A DNA stretch of 8,946 bases, taken from the NCBI GenBank assembly GCA_020853375.1, contig JADYZA010000153.1:1-8946 (forward strand). The letters are read 5' to 3'. Under the pieces are notes generated by a model that was given only the letters and a program-made list of their open reading frames with translations, was not told the origin of the DNA and did not search any database. The stretch comes from Verrucomicrobiota bacterium. Its GTDB lineage: Bacteria > Verrucomicrobiota > Kiritimatiellia > Kiritimatiellales > Tichowtungiaceae. A program made the position numbers and the translations under genes. Positions 1 through 6,580 of the stretch are shown here, piece by piece; the stretch's first letter is position 1, and every line of letters starts with the position of its first letter.

Positions 1-1
1 A

Positions 2-208
2 CGTGGACTGATGGCCGGTGCCAGCTCGGTCATGTTGAACGTCACGCCGCTCCGTTACCGCGCTGACTATGCGATCTACGACGGACGCGCCCACGCTGAC
101 GAAAGCATCGCCGACCAGACCCGTGCCATCATTCAGCTCCTCGACCGCCTCGGACGCGCTCCCAGCGACCTCGGCGTCGCCACGCCTTCGCTATCTAAGC
201 TTGGCTGA
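2..208 (+). CDS. hydE: [FeFe]-hydrogenase maturase HydE-like radical SAM protein, C-terminal fragment
   Basis: Only the last 68 residues are in the window; the frame is open from base 2 to the TGA at 206-208. The visible part has the pattern GLMAGAS-x-VM-x-NVTPLRYR, then YAIYDGRA and IIQLLDRLGRAPSDLG. This agrees with what I recall of the C-terminus of HydE, where a glycine/alanine loop is followed by VMPN-x-TP, then Y-x-IYPGK and a final helix with LLGR-x-P. HydE is a radical SAM enzyme that helps build the dithiolate-bridged di-iron site of [FeFe] hydrogenase with HydF and HydG. The SAM cluster motif CxxxCxxC lies upstream of the window, so the family call rests on the tail alone. Related proteins (BioB, PylB) share the barrel fold and are the alternatives. 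The last residues after SDLG do not match any pattern I know. Confidence 0.68.
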   Translation, partial: RGLMAGASSVMLNVTPLRYRADYAIYDGRAHADESIADQTRAIIQLLDRLGRAPSDLGVATPSLSKLG

Positions 209-223
209 CTGGGATTTGTTTCT

Positions 224-247
224 CGCAAAGGCGCGGAAGCGCAGAGT
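224..247. repeat. Three imperfect tandem 8-base units, CGCAAAGG type
   Basis: Just after the HydE-like stop there are three consecutive 8-base units: CGCAAAGG, CGCGGAAG and CGCAGAGT. A related pair, CGCAGAGA then CGCCAAGG, lies at 1177-1192. I recall this style of CGC-purine-rich short repeat from intergenic DNA of many environmental bacteria, including PVC-group genomes. Its function is unknown to me. Confidence 0.5.
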
Positions 248-292
248 TCCAAAGTTCGGAAACCTGTGACCGTATTTTTCCAGACGTTGGAA
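247..292. repeat. Pair of TTCCA-N5-TGGAA palindromes
   Basis: A perfect copy, TTCCA-gacgt-TGGAA, sits at 278-292. An imperfect copy with the same dimensions (TTCC-N7-GGAA) sits at 247-261. They lie between the stop of the HydE-like gene and the 3' end of the convergent gene at 324-893. They could form short hairpins, but neither has a following T-run in either direction that would make a convincing terminator. The spacing of one helical turn between half-sites would also suit a dimeric DNA-binding protein. Confidence 0.45.
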
Positions 293-323
293 TTGCTAGA
301 TTACGGGACTAATCCCTTAACCT

Positions 324-893
324 TTACATCACGTTCAACTCAAGTGATAGCTGGCGCTGTAAGTCTAGATACCGACCTTCAAGTTCCATCTCATCCAACG
401 GAATCTCGTAGAAATAGTTTTCCCATGCGCCCTGCCAATTCGCATGTGCCGATTTGTGTTCATCTAGTGGTGTCTTAAGCTTGGCATCGACACCGTGCCC
501 TTGATACGTGGCAAAGCAAACCGACATGAACGCCATGTAGCGCGTGTAGAATTCGGCAGAATAATACGGGCGGTACGTATGTATTTTTCTATCCACCTCT
601 CTTTTCCAATCAATTACGTCCTTCGGCAGAACATTCTTCCACGCCCCAACACGCATGCAATAGCAATAGATATCGTTTAGTCTCGGTGCCACGTCGTCCC
701 ACACCTCAATACGTTTCTCGATAAGTTTCTGATTCCGCCACTGGGAGTGTTCAATCCTTTTTGTGATCAACAATATCCAGACTCCAAATATGGCCGCGAG
801 CAAAGGGCCTAGCACATTCGCCGCTAGAGTGAGGTAGTCGGCCCAATCTTTTGACGATTCGGCGAGCTTAACGATGACGGTTTCAGGGTTCAT
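324..893 (-). CDS. Unrecognised 189-residue protein with one N-terminal membrane segment
   Basis: I do not recognise a named family. The protein starts at the ATG whose complement is at 891-893. There is no strong Shine-Dalgarno in front of it. Residues 21-44 form one hydrophobic segment (LTLAANVLGPLLAAIFGVWI and on), followed by TKR and a cytosolic-looking remainder of about 145 residues. That part is mostly helical by composition and rich in W and Y, with blocks such as QWRNQKLIEKRIEVWDDVAP (51-70), YRPYYSAEFYTRYM (107-120) and GHGVDAKLKT (132-141). I have a faint memory of similar hypothetical proteins starting with an N-terminal anchor followed by NQKLIEKRIE, but no function. The DNA is poorer in GC than the metabolic genes (27/60 in 541-600, 29/60 in 601-660), which suggests recent acquisition. 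It stands alone and convergent to the HydE-like gene. The long coherent frame and start support a real gene. Confidence 0.7.
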   Translation of the reverse strand: MNPETVIVKLAESSKDWADYLTLAANVLGPLLAAIFGVWILLITKRIEHSQWRNQKLIEKRIEVWDDVAPRLNDIYCYCMRVGAWKNVLPKDVIDWKREVDRKIHTYRPYYSAEFYTRYMAFMSVCFATYQGHGVDAKLKTPLDEHKSAHANWQGAWENYFYEIPLDEMELEGRYLDLQRQLSLELNVM

Positions 894-1072
894 ATTACGA
901 TATTAGCTTTTTCTAAAAGACATTAGTTCAACCGATTCTCGTTTTTCAACCCAAAGCCCTTACGGCTTCTTTCGGATCATCGCCAACATGGCCGCCGGAA
1001 TTGTGGTGACTATAGCGTTTGAAAGAGTTGCGGGAAGAAAAAAGGCGGAGAATGACGGAGAAGGGGCGTTGT

Positions 1073-1135
1073 TCCAAATGTAGTGTTGGCTCTATGAGCC
1101 AATCTTCGGCTCGCAGAGCCGACTCTACATTGGGA
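1073..1135. repeat. 63-bp nested inverted repeat (REP-like hairpin)
   Basis: The outer arms are AATGTAGTGTTGGCTC (1077-1092) and GAGCCGACTCTACATT (1116-1131). The second arm reverse-complements the first at 14 of 16 positions, and pairing extends with one mismatch to 1073 and 1135. Inside, GAGCC (1096-1100) pairs with GGCTC (1108-1112) around AATCTTC, separated from the outer stem by a TAT/GCA internal bulge. The whole can fold into one long hairpin on either strand. The bulged, nested form resembles REP elements mobilised by RAYT-type transposases. No such transposase is in the window and only one copy is seen. Confidence 0.75.
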
Positions 1136-1176
1136 CAGATCAGGTGGAACGCGCCGTCCCGGCACGTTTGAATGTG

Positions 1177-1192
1177 CGCAGAGACGCCAAGG
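1177..1192. repeat. Two CGC-type 8-base units
   Basis: CGCAGAGA followed directly by CGCCAAGG. This matches the 8-base period and style of the repeat at 224-247. It is short, so the assignment is tentative. Confidence 0.35.
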
Positions 1193-1219
1193 AGACTCCC
1201 TGACGGCTTGGCGAGAGGT

Positions 1220-1234
1220 TTCCAATGTGTGGAA
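1220..1234. repeat. TTCCA-N5-TGGAA palindrome
   Basis: TTCCA-atgtg-TGGAA, a perfect 5-base inverted repeat with a 5-base spacer, lies in the non-coding region ahead of the transporter promoter. It has the same layout as the palindromes at 278-292, 2669-2681 and 7487-7499. Confidence 0.45.
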
Positions 1235-1306
1235 GCGGACTTCGGCGAGATCAGTCGAGCCGCATCCCTGCCGCTAGCCGTCCGCTTTCCGTTGGACCAA
1301 AAATGG

Positions 1307-1335
1307 TTTACAACACTCCGGCCCGCCAGTATAAC
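1307..1335 (+). promoter_or_regulatory. Sigma70-like promoter of the ion transporter gene
   Basis: TTTACA at 1307-1312 (5 of 6 to TTGACA) and TATAAC at 1330-1335 (5 of 6 to TATAAT) are separated by exactly 17 bases. Transcription would start near 1342, giving a leader of roughly 30 bases that contains the Shine-Dalgarno. The position in front of the first gene of the plus-strand block fits. It may serve the whole block from the transporter to xerD. Confidence 0.6.
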
Positions 1336-1365
1336 CGCACGCTCCAAGCGTAATAACCGATTAAC

Positions 1366-1377
1366 GGAGTGTTTATG
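1366..1377 (+). promoter_or_regulatory. Ribosome binding site deciding the transporter start
   Basis: GGAG at 1366-1369 lies 5 bases before the ATG at 1375. An in-frame GTG at 1369 overlaps this GGAG and so cannot use it. The ATG is therefore the preferred start. Confidence 0.75.
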
Positions 1378-2652
1378 TCAAAAGAGTGGATCAGTCTGGC
1401 CGTATTTGTTCTCTGCTATGTGCTGTTCGTCTTCCTGCCGGGAAAACGTTCGTGGGTCGCTTGCGCCGGGGGCGCTCTCCTGATCGCGACCGGCGTGCTG
1501 ACATGGCAGGACGCATTTTTCACCAAGATTAGCTGGAACGTTATGGGCCTCTTTTTCGGCACCTTGATTCTGGCCGAGATTTTTATGATGTCGCGCGTTC
1601 CAGCGGTTATGGCCGAATGGCTGGTCGATAAAGCCAAAAGTACACGCGTTGCCATGCTGATTCTTTGCGCTCTGTCGGGCATCATTTCCATGTTCGTGGA
1701 AAACGTCGCCGTGGTGCTTCTGCTCGCTCCGGTCGCATTGAGTCTGGCCGACAAACTGAAAGTCAGCCCCGTGCCGCTGCTGATCGGTATTGCTGTGAGC
1801 AGTAATCTGCAGGGGACGGCGACGATGATCGGCGATCCTCCGAGTATGATTTTGGCGGGTTATATGCGCATGGGGTTCTGGGATTTCTTCGCGTATGAGG
1901 GGCGGCCCGGCATTTTCTTTGCTGTTCAGATCGGCGCCGTTGCTTCGCTGGTGGTGCTGGCCTGGCTGTTTCGCAGTCACCGCACAAAGTCGGTTTTGCT
2001 GGCGCAGGAAACCGCCCGTTCCTGGGTTCCCGCTTCTCTGCTCGGTTTTCTGGTTATCGGACTTTCTTTTGCCACGCTGTTCGATCCGGAATTCAAGTGG
2101 TTCGCCGGAACCTACACGTTGATTCTCGGCGTGATCGCTTTGATCTGGTTCCGGAAGATTGCCTGCTGGGGCAGTTTGCGCGCGCTAGGAAAAACCCTCG
2201 ACTGGGATACGACCTTCTTTCTGATCGGTATCTTCGTGCTGGTGGGCGGCCTGAGTGATTCCGGCTGGATGGACAAGCTGGCGTCGGGCATGGCGGGCTG
2301 GGTGGGCTCCAACGCGGCGCTCGCGTTCACCGTCATCGTGCTGTTTTCGGTTCTGGTGTCGGGATTTGTCGATAACGTGCCGTTCCTGCTGGTGATGATT
2401 CCGGTCGCCCAGAAAGTGGCCGACCAGATCGGCGCGCCGGTTCCGCTGCTGATGTTCGGTCTGCTGATCGGCGCCTGCCTCGGCGGAAACCTGACGCCGA
2501 TCGGAGCCTCCGCCAACGTGGTTACTCTCGGAATTCTCAAAAAGCGCGGGTACCATGTGGGCTTCAAAGAGTTTATGCGGATTGGAATTCCCTTCACGGT
2601 TGTGGCGGTTCTTTCCGCCTGTGCTTTTGTCTGGTGGGTGTGGGGCGCATAG
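1375..2652 (+). CDS. ArsB/NhaD-type (ion transporter superfamily) membrane permease
   Basis: This 425-residue inner-membrane protein has about ten or more hydrophobic segments. It shows the two-fold repeated architecture of the ion transporter superfamily. Each half carries a matching pair of motifs: ENVAVVLLLAPV (109-120) with SNLQGTATMIGDPPSMI (143-159), and DNVPFLLVMIPV (333-344) with GNLTPIGASANVV (371-383). In this superfamily such N-rich and T/S-P-G turns form the two re-entrant hairpins that bind the transported ion or anion. Members include ArsB arsenite pumps, NhaD Na+/H+ antiporters and SLC13-like carboxylate permeases. The close ENV/DNVP and GNLTPIGASAN motifs suit the ArsB/NhaD branch best. 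The substrate cannot be told: no arsR, arsC or arsA is nearby. The start is the ATG with GGAG 5 bases upstream. nadA follows after 73 bases, so co-transcription is possible. Confidence 0.85.
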   Translation: MSKEWISLAVFVLCYVLFVFLPGKRSWVACAGGALLIATGVLTWQDAFFTKISWNVMGLFFGTLILAEIFMMSRVPAVMAEWLVDKAKSTRVAMLILCALSGIISMFVENVAVVLLLAPVALSLADKLKVSPVPLLIGIAVSSNLQGTATMIGDPPSMILAGYMRMGFWDFFAYEGRPGIFFAVQIGAVASLVVLAWLFRSHRTKSVLLAQETARSWVPASLLGFLVIGLSFATLFDPEFKWFAGTYTLILGVIALIWFRKIACWGSLRALGKTLDWDTTFFLIGIFVLVGGLSDSGWMDKLASGMAGWVGSNAALAFTVIVLFSVLVSGFVDNVPFLLVMIPVAQKVADQIGAPVPLLMFGLLIGACLGGNLTPIGASANVVTLGILKKRGYHVGFKEFMRIGIPFTVVAVLSACAFVWWVWGA

Positions 2653-2668
2653 TCGTTGAATCGCCAGC

Positions 2669-2716
2669 TCCAGAAATTGGAAATTTGTGTCCATTCGTGC
2701 CGGTTCGTGGTTAAAT
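2669..2716. repeat. Palindrome plus GTGTCCATTCGTG-type repeat in the nadA leader
   Basis: TCCA-gaaat-TGGA at 2669-2681 is another copy of the intergenic palindrome. It is followed by GTGTCCATTCGTG and then CCGGTTCGTGGTTAAA (2687-2716), two imperfect units sharing TTCGTG. I recall similar 'GTCCATTCGTGGTTAA' strings as recurrent intergenic sequence in several environmental genomes. The repeat fills the space where the nadA leader should be. Confidence 0.45.
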
Positions 2717-2725
2717 TTTTCCGTT

Positions 2726-3631
2726 ATGAAAACGATTCAAGAACAGATTCTGGAACTGAAGAAACAGCGCGGCGCGGTGATCATTGCGCACAATTATCAG
2801 GTCGATGAGGTGCAGGCGATTGCTGACTTCACCGGCGATTCGCTGGAACTCAGCCGTAAAGCCGCAACGCTTCCCAACGAGGTGGTGGTTTTCTGCGGCG
2901 TTCACTTCATGGCCGAGACCGCTGCGATTCTTTCTCCGGAAAAAACAATTCTGATTCCCGATCCGGGCGCGGGCTGCCCGATGGCCGATATGGTGACAGC
3001 GGAGAAGCTCCGCGCCGTCAAAGCCCAGCATCCCGGCGCGAAGGTCGTGTGTTACGTCAACAGTTCGGCGGACGTGAAGGCGGAGAGCGACATCTGCTGT
3101 ACGTCGTCGAACGCTGTGAAAGTTGTACAGTCTCTCGGCGATTCCGAAATTATTTTTGTTCCCGACCGCAATCTCGGTTCGTTCGTGGCCGAACGGATCG
3201 GGCGCGAGCTGATTCTTTATAACGGCTTCTGCCCGACACATGAACGCCTCCGCGACACCGATGTGCTGGAGATGAAGAAAAAATATCCCGGCGCGCTGGT
3301 GCTGGCGCATCCGGAGTGTAACAAGCCGGTGCGCGATCTGGCCGATGAGCTGCTTTCGACCGGGCAGATGTGCCGTTTCGCACAGGCTTCGGAACGCAAA
3401 GAATTCATTATCGCCACCGAACTGGGCATCAATTACCGCCTGCGGAACGAAAATCCGGGCAAAACATTTTATCCAGTGAATCCAGACCGCGCGGTTTGTC
3501 CGAATATGAAAAAGATCACTCTCGAAAAAGTGCTCTGGGCTCTTCAGGATATGAAATACCGAGTGACCGTTCCGGAAGAAATCGCCCGCCGTGCGGTCGG
3601 TTCAATTGAACGAATGCTCGAAATCGGTTGA
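2726..3631 (+). CDS. nadA: Quinolinate synthase NadA
   Basis: NadA condenses iminoaspartate with dihydroxyacetone phosphate to make quinolinate, the precursor of the NAD pyridine ring, in the cytosol. The 301-residue length matches the short bacterial/archaeal form. The three expected [4Fe-4S] ligands are visible: C84 in GAGCPMAD, C169 in NGFCPTHE and C258 in RAVCPNMKK. Other family blocks are AHNYQVDEVQAIADFTGDSL near the N-terminus, VVFCGVHFMAETAA, YVNSSADVKAESD and HPECNKPV. The ATG at 2726 gives MKTIQEQI, right for the family. The frame continues upstream to 2687 but those residues are encoded by repeat sequence. There is no clear Shine-Dalgarno before the ATG, which is odd beside neighbours with strong ones. 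nifU and nifS follow directly and can supply its oxygen-sensitive cluster. No nadB or nadC is in the window. Confidence 0.96.
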   Translation: MKTIQEQILELKKQRGAVIIAHNYQVDEVQAIADFTGDSLELSRKAATLPNEVVVFCGVHFMAETAAILSPEKTILIPDPGAGCPMADMVTAEKLRAVKAQHPGAKVVCYVNSSADVKAESDICCTSSNAVKVVQSLGDSEIIFVPDRNLGSFVAERIGRELILYNGFCPTHERLRDTDVLEMKKKYPGALVLAHPECNKPVRDLADELLSTGQMCRFAQASERKEFIIATELGINYRLRNENPGKTFYPVNPDRAVCPNMKKITLEKVLWALQDMKYRVTVPEEIARRAVGSIERMLEIG

Positions 3632-3680
3632 CCGAAACTCTCAAACCCGATTATCGTGGTCACCTTTCAGGAGAAATGCC

Positions 3681-4517
3681 ATGTGGGACTATACAGACAA
3701 AGTGAACGACCATTTTAAGAACCCGCGCAACGTCGGGAAAATCGATCATCCGGACGGAACCGGCGAAGTCGGTTCTCTGGCGTGCGGCGACGCGCTGAAG
3801 CTGATGTTCAAGCTGGACGATCAGGGGCGCATCAAGGAAGCGAAGTTCCAGACGTTTGGTTGCGCCAGCGCGATTGCCTCGTCCTCGGCCTTGACCGAAA
3901 TGATCATCGGTAAAACCCTTGATGAAGTGGAAAAGATCACCAACAAGGATATCGCGGAATATCTCGGCGGTCTGCCGAAACAAAAGGTGCATTGTTCGGT
4001 CATGGGTCGCGAGGCGCTTGAGGCGGCGATTTACAATTACCGCACCGGCAAAAAGTGGGACAAGGCGATCGAAGGCGATGTGGTGTGTCATTGCTTCGGC
4101 GTGACGGATAAGGAAATTGAACGCGTCGCCCGCGAGAACAACGTCCAAACCTTGGAAGAACTGACCAATGCCTGTAAAGCGGGCGGCGGGTGCGGAAACT
4201 GTCTGCCTGAACTTCAGAAAATCATCGATCGCGTTCACGGTGAGCAGGCGGCATCCGCTACGCCGGCGAAAAAACCGCTGACGAATCTGCAGCGCATTCA
4301 TTTGATCGAAGACGTGATTGACCGCGAAATCCGCCCGGCGCTTCGTCAGGACGGCGGCGATCTGGAGCTGGTTGATGTGGACGGCAATACCGTCAAGGTT
4401 CGCTTCCGTGGAGCCTGTTCGGGTTGTGTGGTTTCGGCGATCACCCTCAGAGATGTCGTCGAGGCGCGGCTTAAAGACAACGTTTCCGATGAGATACGGG
4501 TGGAGGAAGTGAAATGA
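3681..4517 (+). CDS. nifU: Iron-sulfur cluster scaffold NifU, full three-domain form
   Basis: NifU receives sulfur from NifS and iron, builds [2Fe-2S] and [4Fe-4S] clusters, and passes them to target enzymes. The 278 residues contain all three classic domains. The N-terminal IscU-like scaffold has C35, C61 and C105. The central BFD-like permanent [2Fe-2S] domain has C136, C138, C171 and C174 (CHC and CGNC), almost the same spacing as in Azotobacter NifU. A linker near 188-200 (AASATPAKKP) leads to the C-terminal Nfu domain with C246 and C249 (GACSGC). The ATG at 3681 has AGGAG 7 bases upstream. The frame is open further back but those codons overlap the nadA end and lack family similarity. 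It lies 49 bases after nadA and overlaps nifS by ATGA. With no nitrogenase genes near, general Fe-S assembly is the likely role. Confidence 0.95.
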   Translation: MWDYTDKVNDHFKNPRNVGKIDHPDGTGEVGSLACGDALKLMFKLDDQGRIKEAKFQTFGCASAIASSSALTEMIIGKTLDEVEKITNKDIAEYLGGLPKQKVHCSVMGREALEAAIYNYRTGKKWDKAIEGDVVCHCFGVTDKEIERVARENNVQTLEELTNACKAGGGCGNCLPELQKIIDRVHGEQAASATPAKKPLTNLQRIHLIEDVIDREIRPALRQDGGDLELVDVDGNTVKVRFRGACSGCVVSAITLRDVVEARLKDNVSDEIRVEEVK

Positions 4518-5674
4518 ACCGCACGGTGTATCTCGATAACAATGCCACCACAAAAATCGCGGATGAAGTTCGTGAAGCGATGATGCCGTTCCTGACTGAC
4601 TTGTGGGGCAATCCGTCCAGCATGCATACCTTCGGCGGACAGGTGAAAAAATACGTCGAAGCCGCCCGCGAGCAGGTCGCCGCGCTGATCGGCGCGGCCG
4701 ATCCGCAGGAAATCACATTCACCAGTTGCGGGTCGGAAAGCGACAACCTCGCTATTCGCGGCGGGGCGGAAGCGATGGATAAGCCGCCGCACGTGATCAC
4801 CTCTAAAGTGGAACATGCCGCGGTTTCCGGTCCGTGCCATTACCTTGAGGATCGCGGGTTCCGTCTGACCAAGCTCGACGTGGATCCGCTCGGACGTCTC
4901 GATCTGGATACGTTGCGGCGGGAAGTGAAGGCCGGGAAAACGCTTACTTCAATCATGTGGGCCAATAATGAAACCGGCGTGATTTTTCCGGTCGGCATGA
5001 TCGGCGAAATGGTGCATGAGGCGGGCGGGGTTTTTCACACCGACGCCGTGCAGGCCGTCGGAAAAATTCCGATGAAGGTCAGCAATCTGCCGATTGATAT
5101 GCTTTCTCTGTCCGGCCATAAACTGCATGCGCCCAAAGGGGTTGGCGCCATCTATATCCGGCGCGGAACCAAGGTGAAGCCGCTGATCCTCGGTGGCCAC
5201 CAGGAACGCGGACGGCGTGCGGGCACGGAAAATGTGCCGTACATTGTCGGGCTGGGCGTCGCCTGCAATCTGGCTGGGAAACATCTCCACGAGGAAAACA
5301 CCCGCGTCAAAACCCTGCGTGACCGGCTGGAGCAGGGCATTCTGGCAACCTGCCCTGGTGCGAGAGTCAACGGCGACCCAAGCTGCCGGTTGCCGAACAC
5401 GACGAACATCAGCTTTGATTTTATTGAAGGCGAAGCCATTCTGCTGATGCTCGACGACCGTGGTATTTGCGCCTCGACCGGCTCGGCGTGCGCCTCCGGC
5501 TCGCTGGAGCCGTCACACGTTTTACGCGCCATGAATGTGGCCGGGGTTTCCGTCCACGGTTCGATCCGGTTTAGCCTGAGCACCTATAATACCGATAAAG
5601 ATGTGGATACGGTATTGACCGAACTTCCGAAAGTTGTAAAACGTCTCCGTGAACTTTCCCCTTTTGTTTCCTAA
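4514..5674 (+). CDS. nifS: Cysteine desulfurase NifS
   Basis: This PLP-dependent enzyme converts L-cysteine to alanine and a protein-bound persulfide, which it hands to NifU. The 386 residues start with YLDNNATTKIADEV, as in the NifS/IscS family. The PLP-binding lysine is K203 in SLSGHKLHAPKG. H101 in KVEHAA and the block WANNETGVIFPV (149-160) are the expected cofactor and substrate contacts. The active-site cysteine is C326 in STGSACASGS, on the short-loop variant typical of group I desulfurases. The length and positions match NifS closely. The start ATG overlaps the nifU stop as ATGA and has GGAGG (4502-4506) 7 bases before it, inside nifU, which suggests translational coupling. purC follows after 18 bases. 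Confidence 0.95.
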   Translation: MNRTVYLDNNATTKIADEVREAMMPFLTDLWGNPSSMHTFGGQVKKYVEAAREQVAALIGAADPQEITFTSCGSESDNLAIRGGAEAMDKPPHVITSKVEHAAVSGPCHYLEDRGFRLTKLDVDPLGRLDLDTLRREVKAGKTLTSIMWANNETGVIFPVGMIGEMVHEAGGVFHTDAVQAVGKIPMKVSNLPIDMLSLSGHKLHAPKGVGAIYIRRGTKVKPLILGGHQERGRRAGTENVPYIVGLGVACNLAGKHLHEENTRVKTLRDRLEQGILATCPGARVNGDPSCRLPNTTNISFDFIEGEAILLMLDDRGICASTGSACASGSLEPSHVLRAMNVAGVSVHGSIRFSLSTYNTDKDVDTVLTELPKVVKRLRELSPFVS

Positions 5675-5692
5675 CTTCATAAAGGAGTCCCC

Positions 5693-6580
5693 ATGAGCCA
5701 GGCTTTGACAAAAATTACGATTCCCGGTGTTCCGTCGCGTAGCGGTAAAGTCCGCGAAATCTTCGATGCGGGAGATAAGCTCTTGTTTATTGCCAGCGAC
5801 CGCATTTCCGCCTTCGACTGCGTGATGCCGAACGGTATTCCGAAGAAGGGCAGTGTGCTCAACATGATTTCAAAATTCTGGTTCGAGCGCACCGGCGACA
5901 TCGTGAAAAACCACATGATCACTACTGATGTCAGCAAGTTCCCGGCTCCGTTCAATCAGCACGCTGACCAGCTCACGGGCCGCTCCATGCTCGTCAAAAA
6001 AACCACTGTGTTTCCGGTCGAGTGCATCGTGCGCGGCTACCTGATCGGCTCCGGCTGGAAGGAATACAAACAGAGCGGCACCATCGGCGGCATGCCTCTG
6101 CGCGCCGGTTATCAGATGGCTTCCAAGCTCGATGAACCGATTTTCACGCCGTCCACCAAAGCGGAGCAGGGGCTCCATGACGAAAACATTTCGTTTGAGA
6201 AGGCCAAGGAGATCGTCGGCGCGGCCAAAGCTGAAAAGCTGAAAGCCATCAGCATCGCGCTCTACAAGCGGGCCGCCGAATACGCGCTGACCAAAGGAAT
6301 CATCATCGCCGACACCAAATTTGAGTTCGGTGAACTCGACGGCGAAATCATTCTGATTGACGAAGCGCTCACGCCCGACAGCTCGCGCTTCTGGCCTGCC
6401 GACACCTACAAGGTCGGTTCCTCGCCAATGTCGTACGACAAGCAGTTCGTTCGCGACTATCTCGAAACACTCGACTGGGACAAAACTCCGCCCGCGCCCA
6501 AGCTTCCGGAAGAAATCATCGTCAAGACGCAGGCCAAATATCTGGAAGCGTATGAACGCTTAACCGGAGAAAAACTCTGA
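5693..6580 (+). CDS. purC: Phosphoribosylaminoimidazole-succinocarboxamide synthase PurC
   Basis: PurC joins aspartate to CAIR with ATP to give SAICAR, a step of de novo purine synthesis in the cytosol. The 295-residue protein is of the longer class, as in yeast Ade1 and many bacteria, rather than the roughly 240-residue E. coli form. Visible signatures are KVREIFDAGDKLLFIASDRI (19-38, the nucleotide-binding lobe), VECIVRGYLIGSGWKEY (109-125), TPSTKAEQGLHDENIS (152-167) and LIDEALTPDSSRFWPAD (221-237), the SAICAR synthase signature. The start ATG has AAAGGAG (5681-5687) 5 bases upstream. It sits 18 bases after nifS and its TGA overlaps the proposed xerD start. Purine synthesis has no direct link to Fe-S assembly except through PurF in some bacteria, so this is likely shared transcription only. 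Confidence 0.95.
   Translation: MSQALTKITIPGVPSRSGKVREIFDAGDKLLFIASDRISAFDCVMPNGIPKKGSVLNMISKFWFERTGDIVKNHMITTDVSKFPAPFNQHADQLTGRSMLVKKTTVFPVECIVRGYLIGSGWKEYKQSGTIGGMPLRAGYQMASKLDEPIFTPSTKAEQGLHDENISFEKAKEIVGAAKAEKLKAISIALYKRAAEYALTKGIIIADTKFEFGELDGEIILIDEALTPDSSRFWPADTYKVGSSPMSYDKQFVRDYLETLDWDKTPPAPKLPEEIIVKTQAKYLEAYERLTGEKL
6566..6580 (+). promoter_or_regulatory. Ribosome binding site and CTG start of xerD, overlapping the purC stop
   Basis: GGAG at 6566-6569 lies 7 bases before CTG at 6577-6579. CTG and the purC stop TGA share bases as CTGA, the same geometry as the ATGA overlap of nifU and nifS. No ATG, GTG or TTG exists in this frame between the in-frame stop at 6553-6555 and the GTG at 6718. 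Confidence 0.7.

Larger units (their letters stand above)
894..1374. other. Intergenic region of about 480 bases, repeat-bearing
   Basis: This stretch holds no convincing gene. It contains a 63-bp hairpin repeat (1073-1135), a pair of CGC-type 8-base units (1177-1192), a TTCCA-N5-TGGAA palindrome (1220-1234) and a promoter for the transporter (1307-1335). The open frame on the minus strand at 946-1347 runs straight through these repeats and has no recognisable domain, so I treat it as non-coding. The rest may be decayed sequence. Confidence 0.6.

Noticed and set aside
946..1347. 133-residue open frame on the minus strand
   Set aside because: It crosses the 63-bp hairpin, the 8-base units and the promoter of the transporter, has no recognisable domain, and its start lacks a ribosome site.
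1369..1371. GTG as start of the transporter
   Set aside because: It overlaps the GGAG that serves the ATG at 1375 and has no site of its own.
1378..1980. 200-residue open frame antisense to the transporter
   Set aside because: Composition is rich in H, Q and R as expected from antisense of a membrane protein gene, and no family is recognised.
3660..4553. 297-residue open frame antisense to nifU
   Set aside because: It is the mirror of a GC-rich coding sequence with biased third positions; nifU on the other strand has complete domains and a strong ribosome site.
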